The notes under the pieces: model-generated
What the model saw: the letters and a program-made list of their open reading frames with translations, nothing else
Told to the model about the DNA's origin: nothing
Databases searched by the model: none
In this document: positions 8,275-17,543 of the stretch, one piece after another
How the letters are laid out: every line of letters starts with the position of its first letter
Position numbering within the stretch: position 1 is the first letter of the stretch
Assembly: GCF_021789315.1 (NCBI RefSeq)
Contig: NZ_CP084562.1
Span: 1-64,000 of the forward strand
Direction of reading: 5' to 3'
DNA length: 64,000 nucleotides
From: Arthrobacter sp. FW305-BF8
Lineage (GTDB): Bacteria > Actinomycetota > Actinomycetes > Actinomycetales > Micrococcaceae
Made by a program: the position numbers and the translations under genes

Positions 8275-10223
8275 GCTGCCGGTTCCAGGGCCGGCGCCGG
8301 CTTGGCGGGCTGGAGCGTGGTTTTGTCGCTGATCCGGCCGGCGCGGACGCCGTTGGCGATCACGACGATTTCAGCCAGTTCGTGAATCAGGACCACCGCC
8401 GCCAGTCCCAGCGCCCCGACCAGTGCCAGCGGGATCAGGACAGCGATCAGCAGCAGGGACAGGCCCACGTTCTGCAGCATGATGGACCGGGTCCTGCGGG
8501 CGTGGTCCAGAACCTGGGGCAGGTGGTTCAGGTCCTCGCCCATCAGGGCGATGTCGGCGGTTTCGATCGCGACGTCGGTTCCCATCGCGCCCATGGCGAC
8601 CCCGGTGTCTGCGGTGGCCAGGGCCGGGGCGTCGTTGACGCCGTCGCCGATCATGGCGGTCGGCTGACGGGTCTTGAGGGTCCGGATGATCTCGGCCTTG
8701 TCTTCGGGACGGAGGTCGGCGTGGACCTCGGTGATGCCCGCAGCCTCGCCCAGGGCCCTGGCGGTGATCGCGTTGTCACCGGTGAGCATGGCCGTGGTGT
8801 AACCGGAGGCGCGCAGCCGGGCAATGACGTCCCGGGCTTCTGGCCGCAGCTCGTCACGGACAGCCACCGCACCGATGACCTCACCTGCGGATTCGATCAG
8901 AACGGCGGTCGCGCCTGCCGTTTGCATCCGCTCGACCTCAGCGGCCAGCGGGCCGGGGTTGATCCAGCCGGGACGGCCGAGGCGGACGGTCCTGCCCTCG
9001 AAGCGGCCTTCCAGGCCGGCGCCGGGCACGGTGTCCACGTCGGTCACATCGGCCGGGGCAGGGGACGCGGCAAGGATGGCGCGGGCCAGGGGGTGTTCGC
9101 TGCGGGCCTCCAGCCCTGCCGCGAGGGCCAGGACCTCGTCCCGGGTGGCCGTACCGGCAGCGGCGACATCGATGACTTCGGGCTTGTTCCGGGTCAGGGT
9201 GCCGGTCTTGTCCAGGGCGATGGTGCGGATCCTGCCGAGGGTTTCCAGGGCGCCGCCGCCCTTGATGAGCACACCGATCCGTGAGGCGGCGCCGACGGAG
9301 GCGACGACGGTGACCGGCACGGAGATCGCCAAAGCGCAGGGCGACGCGGCGACCAGGACGACGAGGGCTCGTTCAAACCACAGCAAAGGTTCTCCGACGA
9401 TGAAGCCGAAGCCGATGATCAGGGCGGCGGCGATCAGGATGCCGGGGACGAGTTTCTTGGCGATGTTGTCGGCCAGGCGCTGGCCGGGGCCCTTGCGGGA
9501 CTGTTCGGCCTCGACGATGTGCACGATCCTGGCCAGGGAGTTGTTCTCCGCGGTGCTGGTGACTTCGACTTCCAGCGGCCCGGTGCCGTTGATCGCCCCG
9601 GCGTAGACCTCGCTGCCGGGGCCGGCCTCCATGGGCACGGATTCGCCGGTCAGCGCCGAGGTGTCCAGGGAGGTGCGGCCGGTGATGATCCGGCCGTCGG
9701 TGGCCAGCCGTTCGCCGGGGCGGACTATCATCCGGTCTCCGGGGACGAGCTCGGCGGGGTCAACCCTGACCTCTGCCCCGTCGCGCAGGACTGTCGCTTC
9801 GGCCGGGACCAGGTCCAGCAGGGCCCGCAGACCGCGCCGGCTTTTCGCCAGGGAGTACTCCTCCAGACCCTCCGAGATTGAGTAGAGGAAGGCGAGCATC
9901 GCCGCTTCCTCGAACTCGCCCAGAGCCACCGCGCCGACGGCGGCGATCGTCATCAGGGTCCCGACACCGATCTTGCCCTTGAGCAGGCGGCGCAGGGTGG
10001 AGGGAACAAAAGTCCATGCCGCGACCAACAGGGCCCCGATTTCCAGGACCAGGCGCAGCCACTCCGGGCCCCCGGTCAGGGACAGGATCCAGGCGGCCAG
10101 GAGCAGCACACCCGAGACCGCGGCGGCACGGATCTCATTGATCTGCCAGAACCCGACCGCTTCCTCGGCCTCTTCCGCTACGGTCTCGGGCTTGTCATCG
10201 CTGCAGCCGCAGGCGTCCCTCAT
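8271..10223 (-). CDS. P1B-type heavy-metal efflux ATPase
   Basis: 650 aa from ATG 10223 (ribosome site AAAGGAGAA). P-type signatures: TGES (actuator), SPCAL in the transmembrane metal site, DKTGTLT (phosphorylated Asp), SEHPLA, MLTGDN and GDGVNDAPAL. The metal-site motif is SPC, not the CPC of Cd/Zn/Cu pumps, and the penultimate helix has HELAEIVVIANG, recalling the P1B-4 group (Co/Zn/Fe). The N-terminus lacks an HMA domain but has a short CGCSDDK segment. It overlaps both its repressor upstream and lspA downstream by ATGA. The exported ion is uncertain; cadmium, zinc, lead or cobalt are candidates. Confidence 0.9.
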   Translation of the reverse strand: MRDACGCSDDKPETVAEEAEEAVGFWQINEIRAAAVSGVLLLAAWILSLTGGPEWLRLVLEIGALLVAAWTFVPSTLRRLLKGKIGVGTLMTIAAVGAVALGEFEEAAMLAFLYSISEGLEEYSLAKSRRGLRALLDLVPAEATVLRDGAEVRVDPAELVPGDRMIVRPGERLATDGRIITGRTSLDTSALTGESVPMEAGPGSEVYAGAINGTGPLEVEVTSTAENNSLARIVHIVEAEQSRKGPGQRLADNIAKKLVPGILIAAALIIGFGFIVGEPLLWFERALVVLVAASPCALAISVPVTVVASVGAASRIGVLIKGGGALETLGRIRTIALDKTGTLTRNKPEVIDVAAAGTATRDEVLALAAGLEARSEHPLARAILAASPAPADVTDVDTVPGAGLEGRFEGRTVRLGRPGWINPGPLAAEVERMQTAGATAVLIESAGEVIGAVAVRDELRPEARDVIARLRASGYTTAMLTGDNAITARALGEAAGITEVHADLRPEDKAEIIRTLKTRQPTAMIGDGVNDAPALATADTGVAMGAMGTDVAIETADIALMGEDLNHLPQVLDHARRTRSIMLQNVGLSLLLIAVLIPLALVGALGLAAVVLIHELAEIVVIANGVRAGRISDKTTLQPAKPAPALEPAA

Positions 10224-10603
10224 CGCGTATTCTCCTTTGTCAGTTCCGCGCTGGTGCTTCCGGCGCCGTAGTTCGGGCACAGGCTGACCGCGTTGCCGGT
10301 CGCGGCGAGCAGGACCTCGGCCTGGGCGAGCATGTCCATCAGTTCCGGGCGGGCGAGCGAGTAATAGACGCTGCGGCCCTGCGCGCGGCCCTCCACCAGG
10401 CGGCAGTCGCGCAGGCAGGCCACGTGGGCCGACACCGTGGATTGGGCAAGGCCCAACTCCGTCGCGAGATCACCCACCCGGATTTCGCCCCCGGCCATCC
10501 GCTTCACGATGCTCAGACGGGTCGGGTCGCTCAGGGAATGAAACAGGGCAGCCGCCGGATCCAGCCGCCCGCACTCATCAGAACCACCAATTTGAATCGT
10601 CAT
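10220..10603 (-). CDS. CmtR-like ArsR/SmtB metal repressor
   Basis: 127 aa from ATG 10603. Winged-helix ArsR fold: LFHSLSDPTRLSIVKRM, then recognition helix LGLAQSTVSAHVACLRDC. The CxxxC in that helix (ACLRDC) plus a Cys near the C-terminus (SLCPNYG) match the thiolate site of mycobacterial CmtR, which senses Cd(II)/Pb(II), rather than the CVC site of ArsR/CadC. It would repress its own operon (ATPase and lspA, coupled by ATGA) and perhaps the divergent redox genes. Metal specificity is inferred from the Cys pattern. Confidence 0.87.
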   Translation of the reverse strand: MTIQIGGSDECGRLDPAAALFHSLSDPTRLSIVKRMAGGEIRVGDLATELGLAQSTVSAHVACLRDCRLVEGRAQGRSVYYSLARPELMDMLAQAEVLLAATGNAVSLCPNYGAGSTSAELTKENTR

Positions 10604-10726
10604 ACGACGATGATAGCGTGATTGCATGATATTACCGATCCCTTCCACCTTGCGCTCGTCGCGGGCAGGGCTTCCCCGTCCCAGGGCATTGCCGGGTCCG
10701 TATGGGACCGCGGGGGGTCGGTTGCT

Positions 10727-11476
10727 GTGACTATCGGTGCTTTCTTTGCCGAGATGGTGCAGTCAGGGTCGTTGCTGTTGGCCATGCCGCTGGCGATCAC
10801 GGCCGGCACGGTCTCGTTCATCTCGCCGTGCATCCTGCCGCTGGTGCCCGGATACCTGGGCTACGTTTCGGGCCTGACCGATCCGGCCCGGCCGGACAAC
10901 CGGCGCCGTGTCCTGACCGGCGTCGGGTTGTTCATCCTTGGTTTCGCTGCTGTCTTCACGCTCTACGGGGCCGCGTTCGGTGTGATCGGCGGCTGGCTGC
11001 TGCAATGGCAGGACACGCTGATCCGGGTCCTGGGCGGATTCGTCGTGTTCATGGGCCTGGTGCTGATCGGCCGCTTCTCCTTCCTGCAGAACACCCGGAA
11101 GCTCTCCTTCAAACCCCGGACCGGCGCCGCCGGCGCCCCGGTCCTGGGGATCGTGTTTGGCCTGGGCTGGACCCCGTGCATGGGCCCGACCCTTAGCGCC
11201 GTGCTGGCGCTGAGCACCACGACAGGGGATCCCTGGCGCGGGGCTTTGCTGGGGTTCCTGTACTGCCTCGGGCTGGGGATCCCCTTCGTGCTGGTCGCCG
11301 TGGGCCTGAACTGGGTGACGAAGACCCTGGGGTTCATCCGCCGGCATATCCGCGCCTTCAACATCATCGGTGGTTCCCTGCTGGTCCTGGTCGGGATCCT
11401 GATGGTCTCGGGGATCTGGATGCTCTGGATCTACCAGCTGCAGAACCTTGCCGCCACGATCACCACCCCCGTCTGA
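10727..11476 (+). CDS. CcdA/DsbD-like thiol-redox membrane protein
   Basis: 249 aa from GTG 10727; upstream in-frame starts give a non-homologous extension. Six membrane helices with the two family Cys motifs: [16 protein letters not shown] and [18 protein letters not shown]. CcdA moves electrons from cytosolic thioredoxin to extracytoplasmic thiol proteins. A secreted TlpA-like lipoprotein follows 17 bases downstream, its likely partner. It diverges from the metal-ATPase operon across about 120 bases, so shared metal control is possible. Confidence 0.9.
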   Translation: MTIGAFFAEMVQSGSLLLAMPLAITAGTVSFISPCILPLVPGYLGYVSGLTDPARPDNRRRVLTGVGLFILGFAAVFTLYGAAFGVIGGWLLQWQDTLIRVLGGFVVFMGLVLIGRFSFLQNTRKLSFKPRTGAAGAPVLGIVFGLGWTPCMGPTLSAVLALSTTTGDPWRGALLGFLYCLGLGIPFVLVAVGLNWVTKTLGFIRRHIRAFNIIGGSLLVLVGILMVSGIWMLWIYQLQNLAATITTPV

Positions 11477-11492
11477 CGGAAAGAACCAGAAC

Positions 11493-12119
11493 ATGAACAC
11501 ACACCAGCCCACACCCCGACCGGCGACCCTGCTCCCGGGGCGGCGCGGACTGCTGCTGAGCGCAGCGTCCGCCGCGCTGCTTCTGGCCGGCTGCGCCGCC
11601 CCCGATACCCTGGCAGCGCAGGCCAGGGCCGGGGACAACAAAAACTACATCGCCGGGGACGGATCCGTCTCCGAATACGCAACCGGGGCTAGAGGCGCCG
11701 CGGTGGAAATGTCCGGTGTGCTCTACGACGGCACCGCGGTCAGTTCCGCCCACTGGAAAGGCAACGTCACCGTCCTGAACGTCTGGTACGCCGGCTGCGC
11801 ACCCTGCCGCAAGGAAGCGCCCGACCTGGAAGCGCTGCACCAGGCCTTCAAAGACGACGGCGTCCGGTTTTACGGGATCAACGTCCGGGACACCGCCGCG
11901 ACAGCCGCGGCCTTTGAACGCACCTTCGGCACCACCTACCCCAGCCTCAACGACTCCGACGGCGGCATCCTGCTGGCCCTGTCCGACCATGTGCCACCGC
12001 GTGCCGTGCCCACCACGCTCATTCTGGACAGGCAAGGCAAAGTCGCGGCGCGGGTCCTGGGCCTGGCAGAAAAAAGTACCCTCAAGGCCCTGATCACCAG
12101 CGCGCTCAACGAGTCCTGA
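11493..12119 (+). CDS. TlpA/ResA-like thioredoxin-fold lipoprotein
   Basis: 208 aa from ATG 11493. Lipobox LLLAGCAA anchors it outside the membrane. Thioredoxin fold from about residue 80: VLNVWYAGCAPCRKEAPDL with active-site CAPC, and cis-Pro segment AVPTTLILD. It would be a thiol reductase kept reduced by the CcdA-like protein upstream. Its substrate is unknown; apo-cytochromes or metal-stressed thiol proteins are possible. The CcdA-TlpA pair beside a metal pump suggests protection of extracytoplasmic thiols (inference). Confidence 0.88.
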   Translation: MNTHQPTPRPATLLPGRRGLLLSAASAALLLAGCAAPDTLAAQARAGDNKNYIAGDGSVSEYATGARGAAVEMSGVLYDGTAVSSAHWKGNVTVLNVWYAGCAPCRKEAPDLEALHQAFKDDGVRFYGINVRDTAATAAAFERTFGTTYPSLNDSDGGILLALSDHVPPRAVPTTLILDRQGKVAARVLGLAEKSTLKALITSALNES

Positions 12120-12238
12120 ACGGTGACGGGGACAGTCCTGCGGGCCGCTCAGGGCCTTCAGCCGCACGCTTCCGGCCCCGTAGCCTCTGCCCTAGACTCG
12201 GGAACAACGCCACTGGCATGCACCAAGGGGAGATACGA

Positions 12239-13482
12239 GTGACTGCACGGTTGCCTGACAGCTCGCTGGCCCTGCTGCGCGAGGGATACACCTTCATCTC
12301 GGCCCGCTACGACGAGGCCGGCACGGACCTCTTCCAGACCCGTCTGATGCTTCGTCCCGTCGTGTGCATCAGGGGAGCTGCGGCGGCGGAATTCTTCTAT
12401 GGCGGGGGACGGTTCAGCCGCACAGGGGCTCTTCCGCGGTCGGCCAAGCACCTGCTGCAGGATGCCAAAAGCGTCCAGCCCTTGAAGGGGCAGAGCATCA
12501 CCGCCGCAAGCAACTGTTCCTGGAAGTGGGCAACCGCGATTCAGTCCAACGACTCGGGGCGGCTTTTGACGCTGCATGGCACGACCCACACCGCGGCCTG
12601 CCACCGGACCACCGTTTTGCCCTGCACAGCGAGGTACGGCGGATCCTCACCGCCGCCGCCTGCAGCTGGGCCGGTCTTCCCACCGATCCCGCCACCGTTC
12701 GCAGGCGCAGCAGGGAGCTGGGCCTGATGATCGACCATGCCGGAACGTTCGGGCCCATGAACTGGTATGCCCGCGGGCGGCGGCGTTCAACTGAGAAGTG
12801 GGCCGCGAACGCCATCCAGGCAGCCCGGTCATCGTCGGGAGCGGATCAGATACCGGCAAACCCGGTGGAGGCCATCGCATTCCATCGGGACAACACCGGG
12901 AAGGAACTGCCTGCTGACACGGCCGCGGTGGAACTGCTGAACCTGCTGCGACCGGTCGTGGCGGTCAGCAACTTCATCGTCTTCGCCGCCCTCGCCCTCG
13001 CGCAGCACCGGCAGTGGAAAGACAAACTCTGCGGCAGCGACGACGCCGACCTTCACCGTTTCGCCCAGGAAGTCCGCCGGTACTACCCGTTCTTCCCCTT
13101 CGTCGGAGGCACAGCGACCAGGCACCTGGAATGGGCCGGGCATGCCTTCAAGCCCGGGGACTGGGTTCTTCTGGACCTCTACGGCACCAACCACGATCCA
13201 CGAAGCTGGGAAGACCCGGAAAGCTTCAACCCGGACCGCTTCCGCGACTGGCAGCCCGATGCCCACACCCTGATCCCGCAGGGAGCCGGAGACCACTTCA
13301 CCGGCCACCGATGCCCGGGGGAAGACATTACGGTGGACCTGATCAAACGGGCCATCCAGTCGCTCGCTGCCGCGCCTGACCTCCAGGTACCCGCCCAAGA
13401 CCTCAACTTCAGCCTCTCCAACATGCCCGCCCTCCCCAAGAGCGGCTTCATCCTGGACCCCCGCCCGCCAGTGCGCCGATAA
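12239..13482 (+). pseudogene. CYP152-like cytochrome P450 (peroxygenase), frameshifted
   Basis: Start GTG 12239 (GGGGAGA upstream). The first frame gives an N-terminus ending FSRTGALPRSAKHLLQ. The protein continues one base out of frame from about 12475 (ALEGAEHHRRKQLF) to 13482. Reading across the shift restores a full CYP152-type protein: GALPRS near the substrate-access region, EVRRYYPFFPF, and the haem-binding GHRCPGED with its Cys ligand. CYP152 enzymes hydroxylate fatty acids using hydrogen peroxide. The frameshift lies near 12470-12485 and could be real or an assembly error. A fragment of this gene recurs at 23551. Confidence 0.82.
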
Positions 13483-13739
13483 CAGACCAGCACGGGCACG
13501 GGACCACGGAGAAGAGCGGGCAGGGCGAACCGGTGCAGTTAAGACGCTTTTGGGGCAGTTAATGAGAGGGCACCGGATCTGAACGTGCCGGACGAGATGT
13601 AAGAAGCCGTCATTGAAGGCGCGGAGCATGGCAGGACCCCGGCTGGAGTTGATGGTTGACGGGGACCACCGCCTTGGGAATCGGGATGGGTGATCGGTGC
13701 GGTGGGCCGATCACCGGGCAGACGAAGTGGAGGCATGTC

Positions 13740-14390
13740 ATGGACGCTCCAGCAACTCTCACCCCCGAACAGGCCGAGCGGCTCACCCGCAAGGGTCTGC
13801 GGCTGGCCCAGTTCACGGTCGTATATAACGTCATCGAAGGCATCATCGCCGTGACGGCCGGCCTTCTGGCCGGGCTGGTCTCCGTGATCGGCTTCGGCAT
13901 CGACTCGGGCATTGAATCCATCGCCGCAGTTCTGGTCGGAATTCGGCTCACCGCCCGGCTCCGGCACGGCGAAGCGGACGAGCGCAGAGAACGCATCGCG
14001 CTCAGGCTGGTCGCGGTCACCTTCTTCATCCTCGCCGCCTACGTCAGCTACGAAGGCATCAAGAGCCTGGTCGAGGGTGAAGCGCCGGCGAGTTCCCCGG
14101 TCAGCATCGGCATCCTGGTGCTGTCCCTGATTGTCATGCCGTTCCTCGCAGTAATGAAGAAACGCGTCGGAACCAGGCTGCAGGACAACCTGATCCTGGC
14201 CGACGCCGCGGAAACCAAAATCTGCGTGCTGCTGAGTGTCTCCACGCTCCTGGGCGTGGGGTTATACATGCTGACCGGAGCGGTGTGGCTGGACCCGGTG
14301 GCAGGCTTCATCATCGCCGCATTCGCCCTGTGGGAGGGCAAAGAAGCCTGGGAGGGCGAACTTGCCGAAGACACCGACGACGACGACTAG
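13740..14390 (+). CDS. Cation-efflux (CDF-like) transporter
   Basis: 216 aa from ATG 13740 (GGAGG upstream). Membrane helices with metal-site pairs typical of CDF proteins: FTVVYNVIEGIIAV, IGFGIDSGIESIAAV (DxxxE) and LADAAETKICVLLS, then WLDPVAGFIIAAF. The usual C-terminal cytosolic domain is missing; the protein ends in an acidic tail (EDTDDDD). Relatives are annotated only as cation transporters. It follows the P450 in the same direction; a joined fragment of both genes occurs at 23551-23640. Confidence 0.85.
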   Translation: MDAPATLTPEQAERLTRKGLRLAQFTVVYNVIEGIIAVTAGLLAGLVSVIGFGIDSGIESIAAVLVGIRLTARLRHGEADERRERIALRLVAVTFFILAAYVSYEGIKSLVEGEAPASSPVSIGILVLSLIVMPFLAVMKKRVGTRLQDNLILADAAETKICVLLSVSTLLGVGLYMLTGAVWLDPVAGFIIAAFALWEGKEAWEGELAEDTDDDD

Positions 14391-14781
14391 TGCCCCCAAA
14401 TCACCATCACCACCACGGTGGCTTACCGGTTCGGCTCGCCGCCACCGTCAAAGGCCGTTCCCGGAACAGGCGGGATCCCAAGCTGCCCGCGGTTGATGAC
14501 GCTCCTTGGCACGCACCTTGACACGGCACAACTGCGACAGCCGCTTCCCGCCGTGGATGACAGCGCGCCCGCCCGGTGAGATGTACCGGCACATGTGCAG
14601 GCCGTTCCAGCTGCTCGGCGCAGGGTGCTGAATTCGGCTCCCGCCCGAGTCCGGCCGCGGAGGTGCTGATAACTGCCTGACCGGTCCGGCAGGCCATTGT
14701 TCGCGGGTTTCCAATGAGGGGGCTCCCCTGAAAAGGCGGCCACTGCCCCTGCCTCTCTTCAAGGTTTTCGCAGGGGAAGCG
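14391..14781. other. Intergenic stretch, probable oxidase promoter region
   Basis: About 390 bases between the transporter and the multicopper oxidase. No frame with a known domain and no clear operator was found. Confidence 0.4.
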
Positions 14782-16872
14782 GTGCACCCTTCACCTAACA
14801 GCATTGGACCTTCACAACCGGGGGCAGTCGTGTCAGTTTCTCGCCGTCAGGCATTGCAGATAGGTGGAGTCGGTATCATCGGCGCCTTCGGGTTGGCCGT
14901 GCCGTTGGCCTCGGTGAGTGCCAAGTCGGCGAGCCAGCTGGCGTCCCGCAACATGCCCAAGCCCTATCAGCGGGCACTGACCATTCCTGAGGTACTCAAG
15001 CCCAAGAGCACCGCCGTGGACGCAGACGGCCGGAGGACACACTTTTATGAAATCGAGCAAAAAGCGGCCCTGGCCAGCATCGTTCCCGGGCTGAGCACAC
15101 CGATCCTCGGCTACAACGGGACATTCCCGGGACCGACGATCAAGGTGAACCAGGGGGACCGCATTTCCCTGCAGATGGACAACGTGCTGCCGCTGTTCCA
15201 CCCGCAATGGGGGTACCGGCTTGACACGTCCACGCACCTGCACGGGTCCGCGTCGCTGCCGCAGTTCGATGGCTACGCGAACGATGTGACCGGCCTCGGC
15301 CTCTGCAAGGACTACGAGTACCCCAACTTCCAGCCGGCCAGGACCCTCTGGTACCACGACCATGCTGTCCACTACACGGCGCAGAGCGTGTACTCCGGGC
15401 TGGCCGCCCAATACCACCTGCACGACCCGGTGGAAGGCAGCCTCCTGCCGCAGGGCAAGTTCGACGTACCGCTCACGGTATCCGACGCCATGTTCGCGGC
15501 CAACGGCTCCCTCGGTTACAACGACAACACAAACTCCGGTTTGTGGGGCGATGTTGTCCTGGTCAACGGCACTCCGTGGCCGGTGATGAAGGTCCAGCGG
15601 AGGATTTACCGCTTCCGTATCCTGAACGCCTCCATTTCCCGCTCCTACCGTTTCTCCTTGAGCACCGGGGATCCGGTAACGGTGGTCGCCACCGACGGAG
15701 GCCTGATGCCGGCCGCGCAGCAGGTGGCCTCGTGGCGGCACGGCAGCGCCGAGCGCTACGAAGTCCTGATCGACTTTTCGAAGTATCCGGCGGGAAAGCG
15801 CGTGGAACTGCGCAACCTGTCCAATCAGAACAACGTGGACTACGACTTCACGAACAGGGTCATGGCATTCGATGTGACAGACGAACCGGTCGACACCTCG
15901 GGTCCCGGCGCCAGGGTGCTGCCGACCCTGCTGGCCTCCAGCGCGACGATGAGGCTGACGCCGTCCCAGTCGGTCAAAACCCGACGGATGCGCGTGAAGC
16001 ACGACAATGAGACCTGGACCATTGGCGGAATGACCTGGGAGGAAGTGATCGAGAGTGGCTTCAGGAAAGTCCTCGCCAACCCTGGCCTGAACGACGTGGA
16101 AATCTGGGAAATCGAAAACAGCTCGGGCGGATGGTTCCACCCGGTCCACATCCACCTCGTGGACTTCCAGATCCTCAGCCGGAACGGGAAAGCACCCTTC
16201 CCCCATGAACGGGGACCCAAGGACGTGGTCTATGTCGGGGAGGGCGAGACGGTCCGGCTGGTGATGAAGTTTGAACACCACCGGGGCCGCTACATGATCC
16301 ACTGCCACAACCTTCCCCATGAAGACCACTCCATGATGTCCCAGTTCAGCGTTGGCATCGACACGAACGACCCGGACCCCAACGATCCCATTGAGGCCGC
16401 AAAGCCGCATCCAATCGGCCAGGCCGCTCCGGCGCCCGCTCCGGCCCCGGAGACCACCGAAACGGGCGGGGGCAGCGGTTCAACGGAAGGCACGCAATCC
16501 CCGGAGACGGCCTCGCCTCAGACAAGCACCCCGCCGCCGGCGCCGGTAGAAACGCCCCCGGCTCCAGCACCAGCGCCGCCGACGGCACAGCAGGACGTCG
16601 TGACCATTACCACCGCCCGGCACCGGCTGAAGAAGGACATGTCGTTCAGCGGAACCTCCACGTTCCCCGGCTCAGCGGCAGCAACCTCGGCCACCGTGGT
16701 GCTGTACGACGTCACCCCGGGCCGGGCCGCAACCCGATTGGGCACAGTGAAGGCCAACTCCCTGGGGACCTGGACACTGACCACCAAACCGGGACCAGCC
16801 AGACAAGTCACGGTAGTAAAGGCCGACTCGAGCCTTGGCGGAACAGCGACCCGGAGCGTGCGGACCGACTAA
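14782..16872 (+). CDS. Multicopper oxidase (CotA/bilirubin oxidase type) with extra C-terminal module
   Basis: 696 aa from GTG 14782 (GGGGAAG upstream). Tat-like signal SRRQALQIGG. Copper ligands in order: HLHG, WYHDHAVH, HPVHIHLVDFQ, and HCHNLPHEDHSMM with the type 1 Cys. It should oxidise phenolics or metal ions such as Cu(I)/Mn(II) outside the membrane. After about residue 535 comes a Pro/Ala/Thr-rich linker and a roughly 80-residue beta-rich module (RHRLKKDMSFSGTSTF ... TPGRAATRLGTVKANSLGTW). The same module ends the secreted protein at 17544-19514, so the two may share an attachment or partner-binding function. Confidence 0.93.
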   Translation: MHPSPNSIGPSQPGAVVSVSRRQALQIGGVGIIGAFGLAVPLASVSAKSASQLASRNMPKPYQRALTIPEVLKPKSTAVDADGRRTHFYEIEQKAALASIVPGLSTPILGYNGTFPGPTIKVNQGDRISLQMDNVLPLFHPQWGYRLDTSTHLHGSASLPQFDGYANDVTGLGLCKDYEYPNFQPARTLWYHDHAVHYTAQSVYSGLAAQYHLHDPVEGSLLPQGKFDVPLTVSDAMFAANGSLGYNDNTNSGLWGDVVLVNGTPWPVMKVQRRIYRFRILNASISRSYRFSLSTGDPVTVVATDGGLMPAAQQVASWRHGSAERYEVLIDFSKYPAGKRVELRNLSNQNNVDYDFTNRVMAFDVTDEPVDTSGPGARVLPTLLASSATMRLTPSQSVKTRRMRVKHDNETWTIGGMTWEEVIESGFRKVLANPGLNDVEIWEIENSSGGWFHPVHIHLVDFQILSRNGKAPFPHERGPKDVVYVGEGETVRLVMKFEHHRGRYMIHCHNLPHEDHSMMSQFSVGIDTNDPDPNDPIEAAKPHPIGQAAPAPAPAPETTETGGGSGSTEGTQSPETASPQTSTPPPAPVETPPAPAPAPPTAQQDVVTITTARHRLKKDMSFSGTSTFPGSAAATSATVVLYDVTPGRAATRLGTVKANSLGTWTLTTKPGPARQVTVVKADSSLGGTATRSVRTD

Positions 16873-16929
16873 AAGCGATGGCGCCCTAACCCAGGGCCCC
16901 ATGAAGCAGGCGGCGTGGATGCCGTTAAG

Positions 16930-16968
16930 AGGCTCAGGCCCCGGAAGATATGGCCGGGACCTGAGCCT
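16930..16968. terminator. Hairpin downstream of multicopper oxidase
   Basis: Near-perfect inverted repeat, left arm GAGGCTCAGG, right arm CCTGAGCCTC, with further CCGG pairing inside. It begins 57 bases past the oxidase stop. There is no T tract, as is common for actinobacterial terminators. Confidence 0.6.
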
Positions 16969-16972
16969 CTGG

Positions 16973-17488
16973 CTGTCCAACAGTTGTACCCCCGGGAGCC
17001 AACAGTGTACCCCCGGGGGAGACTCACGCTTTCCAATGCGATCCTTCTCGCTTAGGCCACCTCGCTCCAGGGGCCTCCGCCCCCGGGACGCGCCCAGGGC
17101 CCGGACCGGAGCGATGCTGCCCCGCCGCTGGTCCGGTCCCTTCACCGGCGCCGCAACCACGTTATGGCCACCGACCCGCCCGGGCACGGTTCGGCGCTGG
17201 TACCGTATCCGGCTCCCGCGGCAGTGCCACTGGCCGGTCTCGGGGCGGCGGGGCGGCCCCGGGCCACCAGTCCTGCTCACAGCACGGCGTCATCACTCCG
17301 CCGCCCTGGTCCGTGACCGCCGGCGCCTCCCGGCCCTGCGCCTGGTTCTTGGATGGGACGGGGCGGAAGAGCCGCTGGGGTTGCCATGGCACGACCAGGC
17401 AAGAGACTCCAGAACGCGCCCGGTGCGCGGCCGCCAGCGCGCAGGACACATCATGCCTGGCGACCCTGCTGGTAGTTTCCCGGACGTG
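16973..17488. other. Intergenic stretch between convergent genes
   Basis: About 500 bases between the plus-strand oxidase and the minus-strand secreted protein. No supported gene was found. The two flanking hairpins suggest transcription stops from both sides. Confidence 0.4.
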
Positions 17489-17523
17489 GCAGGGCCCCGT
17501 CTGCTGTGCAGACGGGGCCCTGC
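17489..17523 (-). terminator. Strong hairpin terminator of the secreted-protein gene
   Basis: Perfect 15-bp inverted repeat (arms GCAGGGCCCCGTCTG and CAGACGGGGCCCTGC) with a 5-base loop. It lies 20 bases beyond the stop of the minus-strand gene ending at 17544. Confidence 0.75.
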
Positions 17524-17543
17524 GGAGGTTGGTGCCGGCGGGG

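Noticed and set aside
8238..9284. Long open frame opposite the metal ATPase
   Set aside because: Shadow frame of a GC-rich gene: low-complexity Gly/Asp/Val-rich, no domain, fully covered by an unmistakable P-type ATPase.
14833..16410. 525-codon frame antisense to the multicopper oxidase
   Set aside because: Val/Asp/His-rich shadow; the plus strand has all copper ligand motifs.
17489..17523. Perfect hairpin as a small RNA gene
   Set aside because: Position just past a stop codon and simple stem-loop fit a terminator; no promoter evidence.
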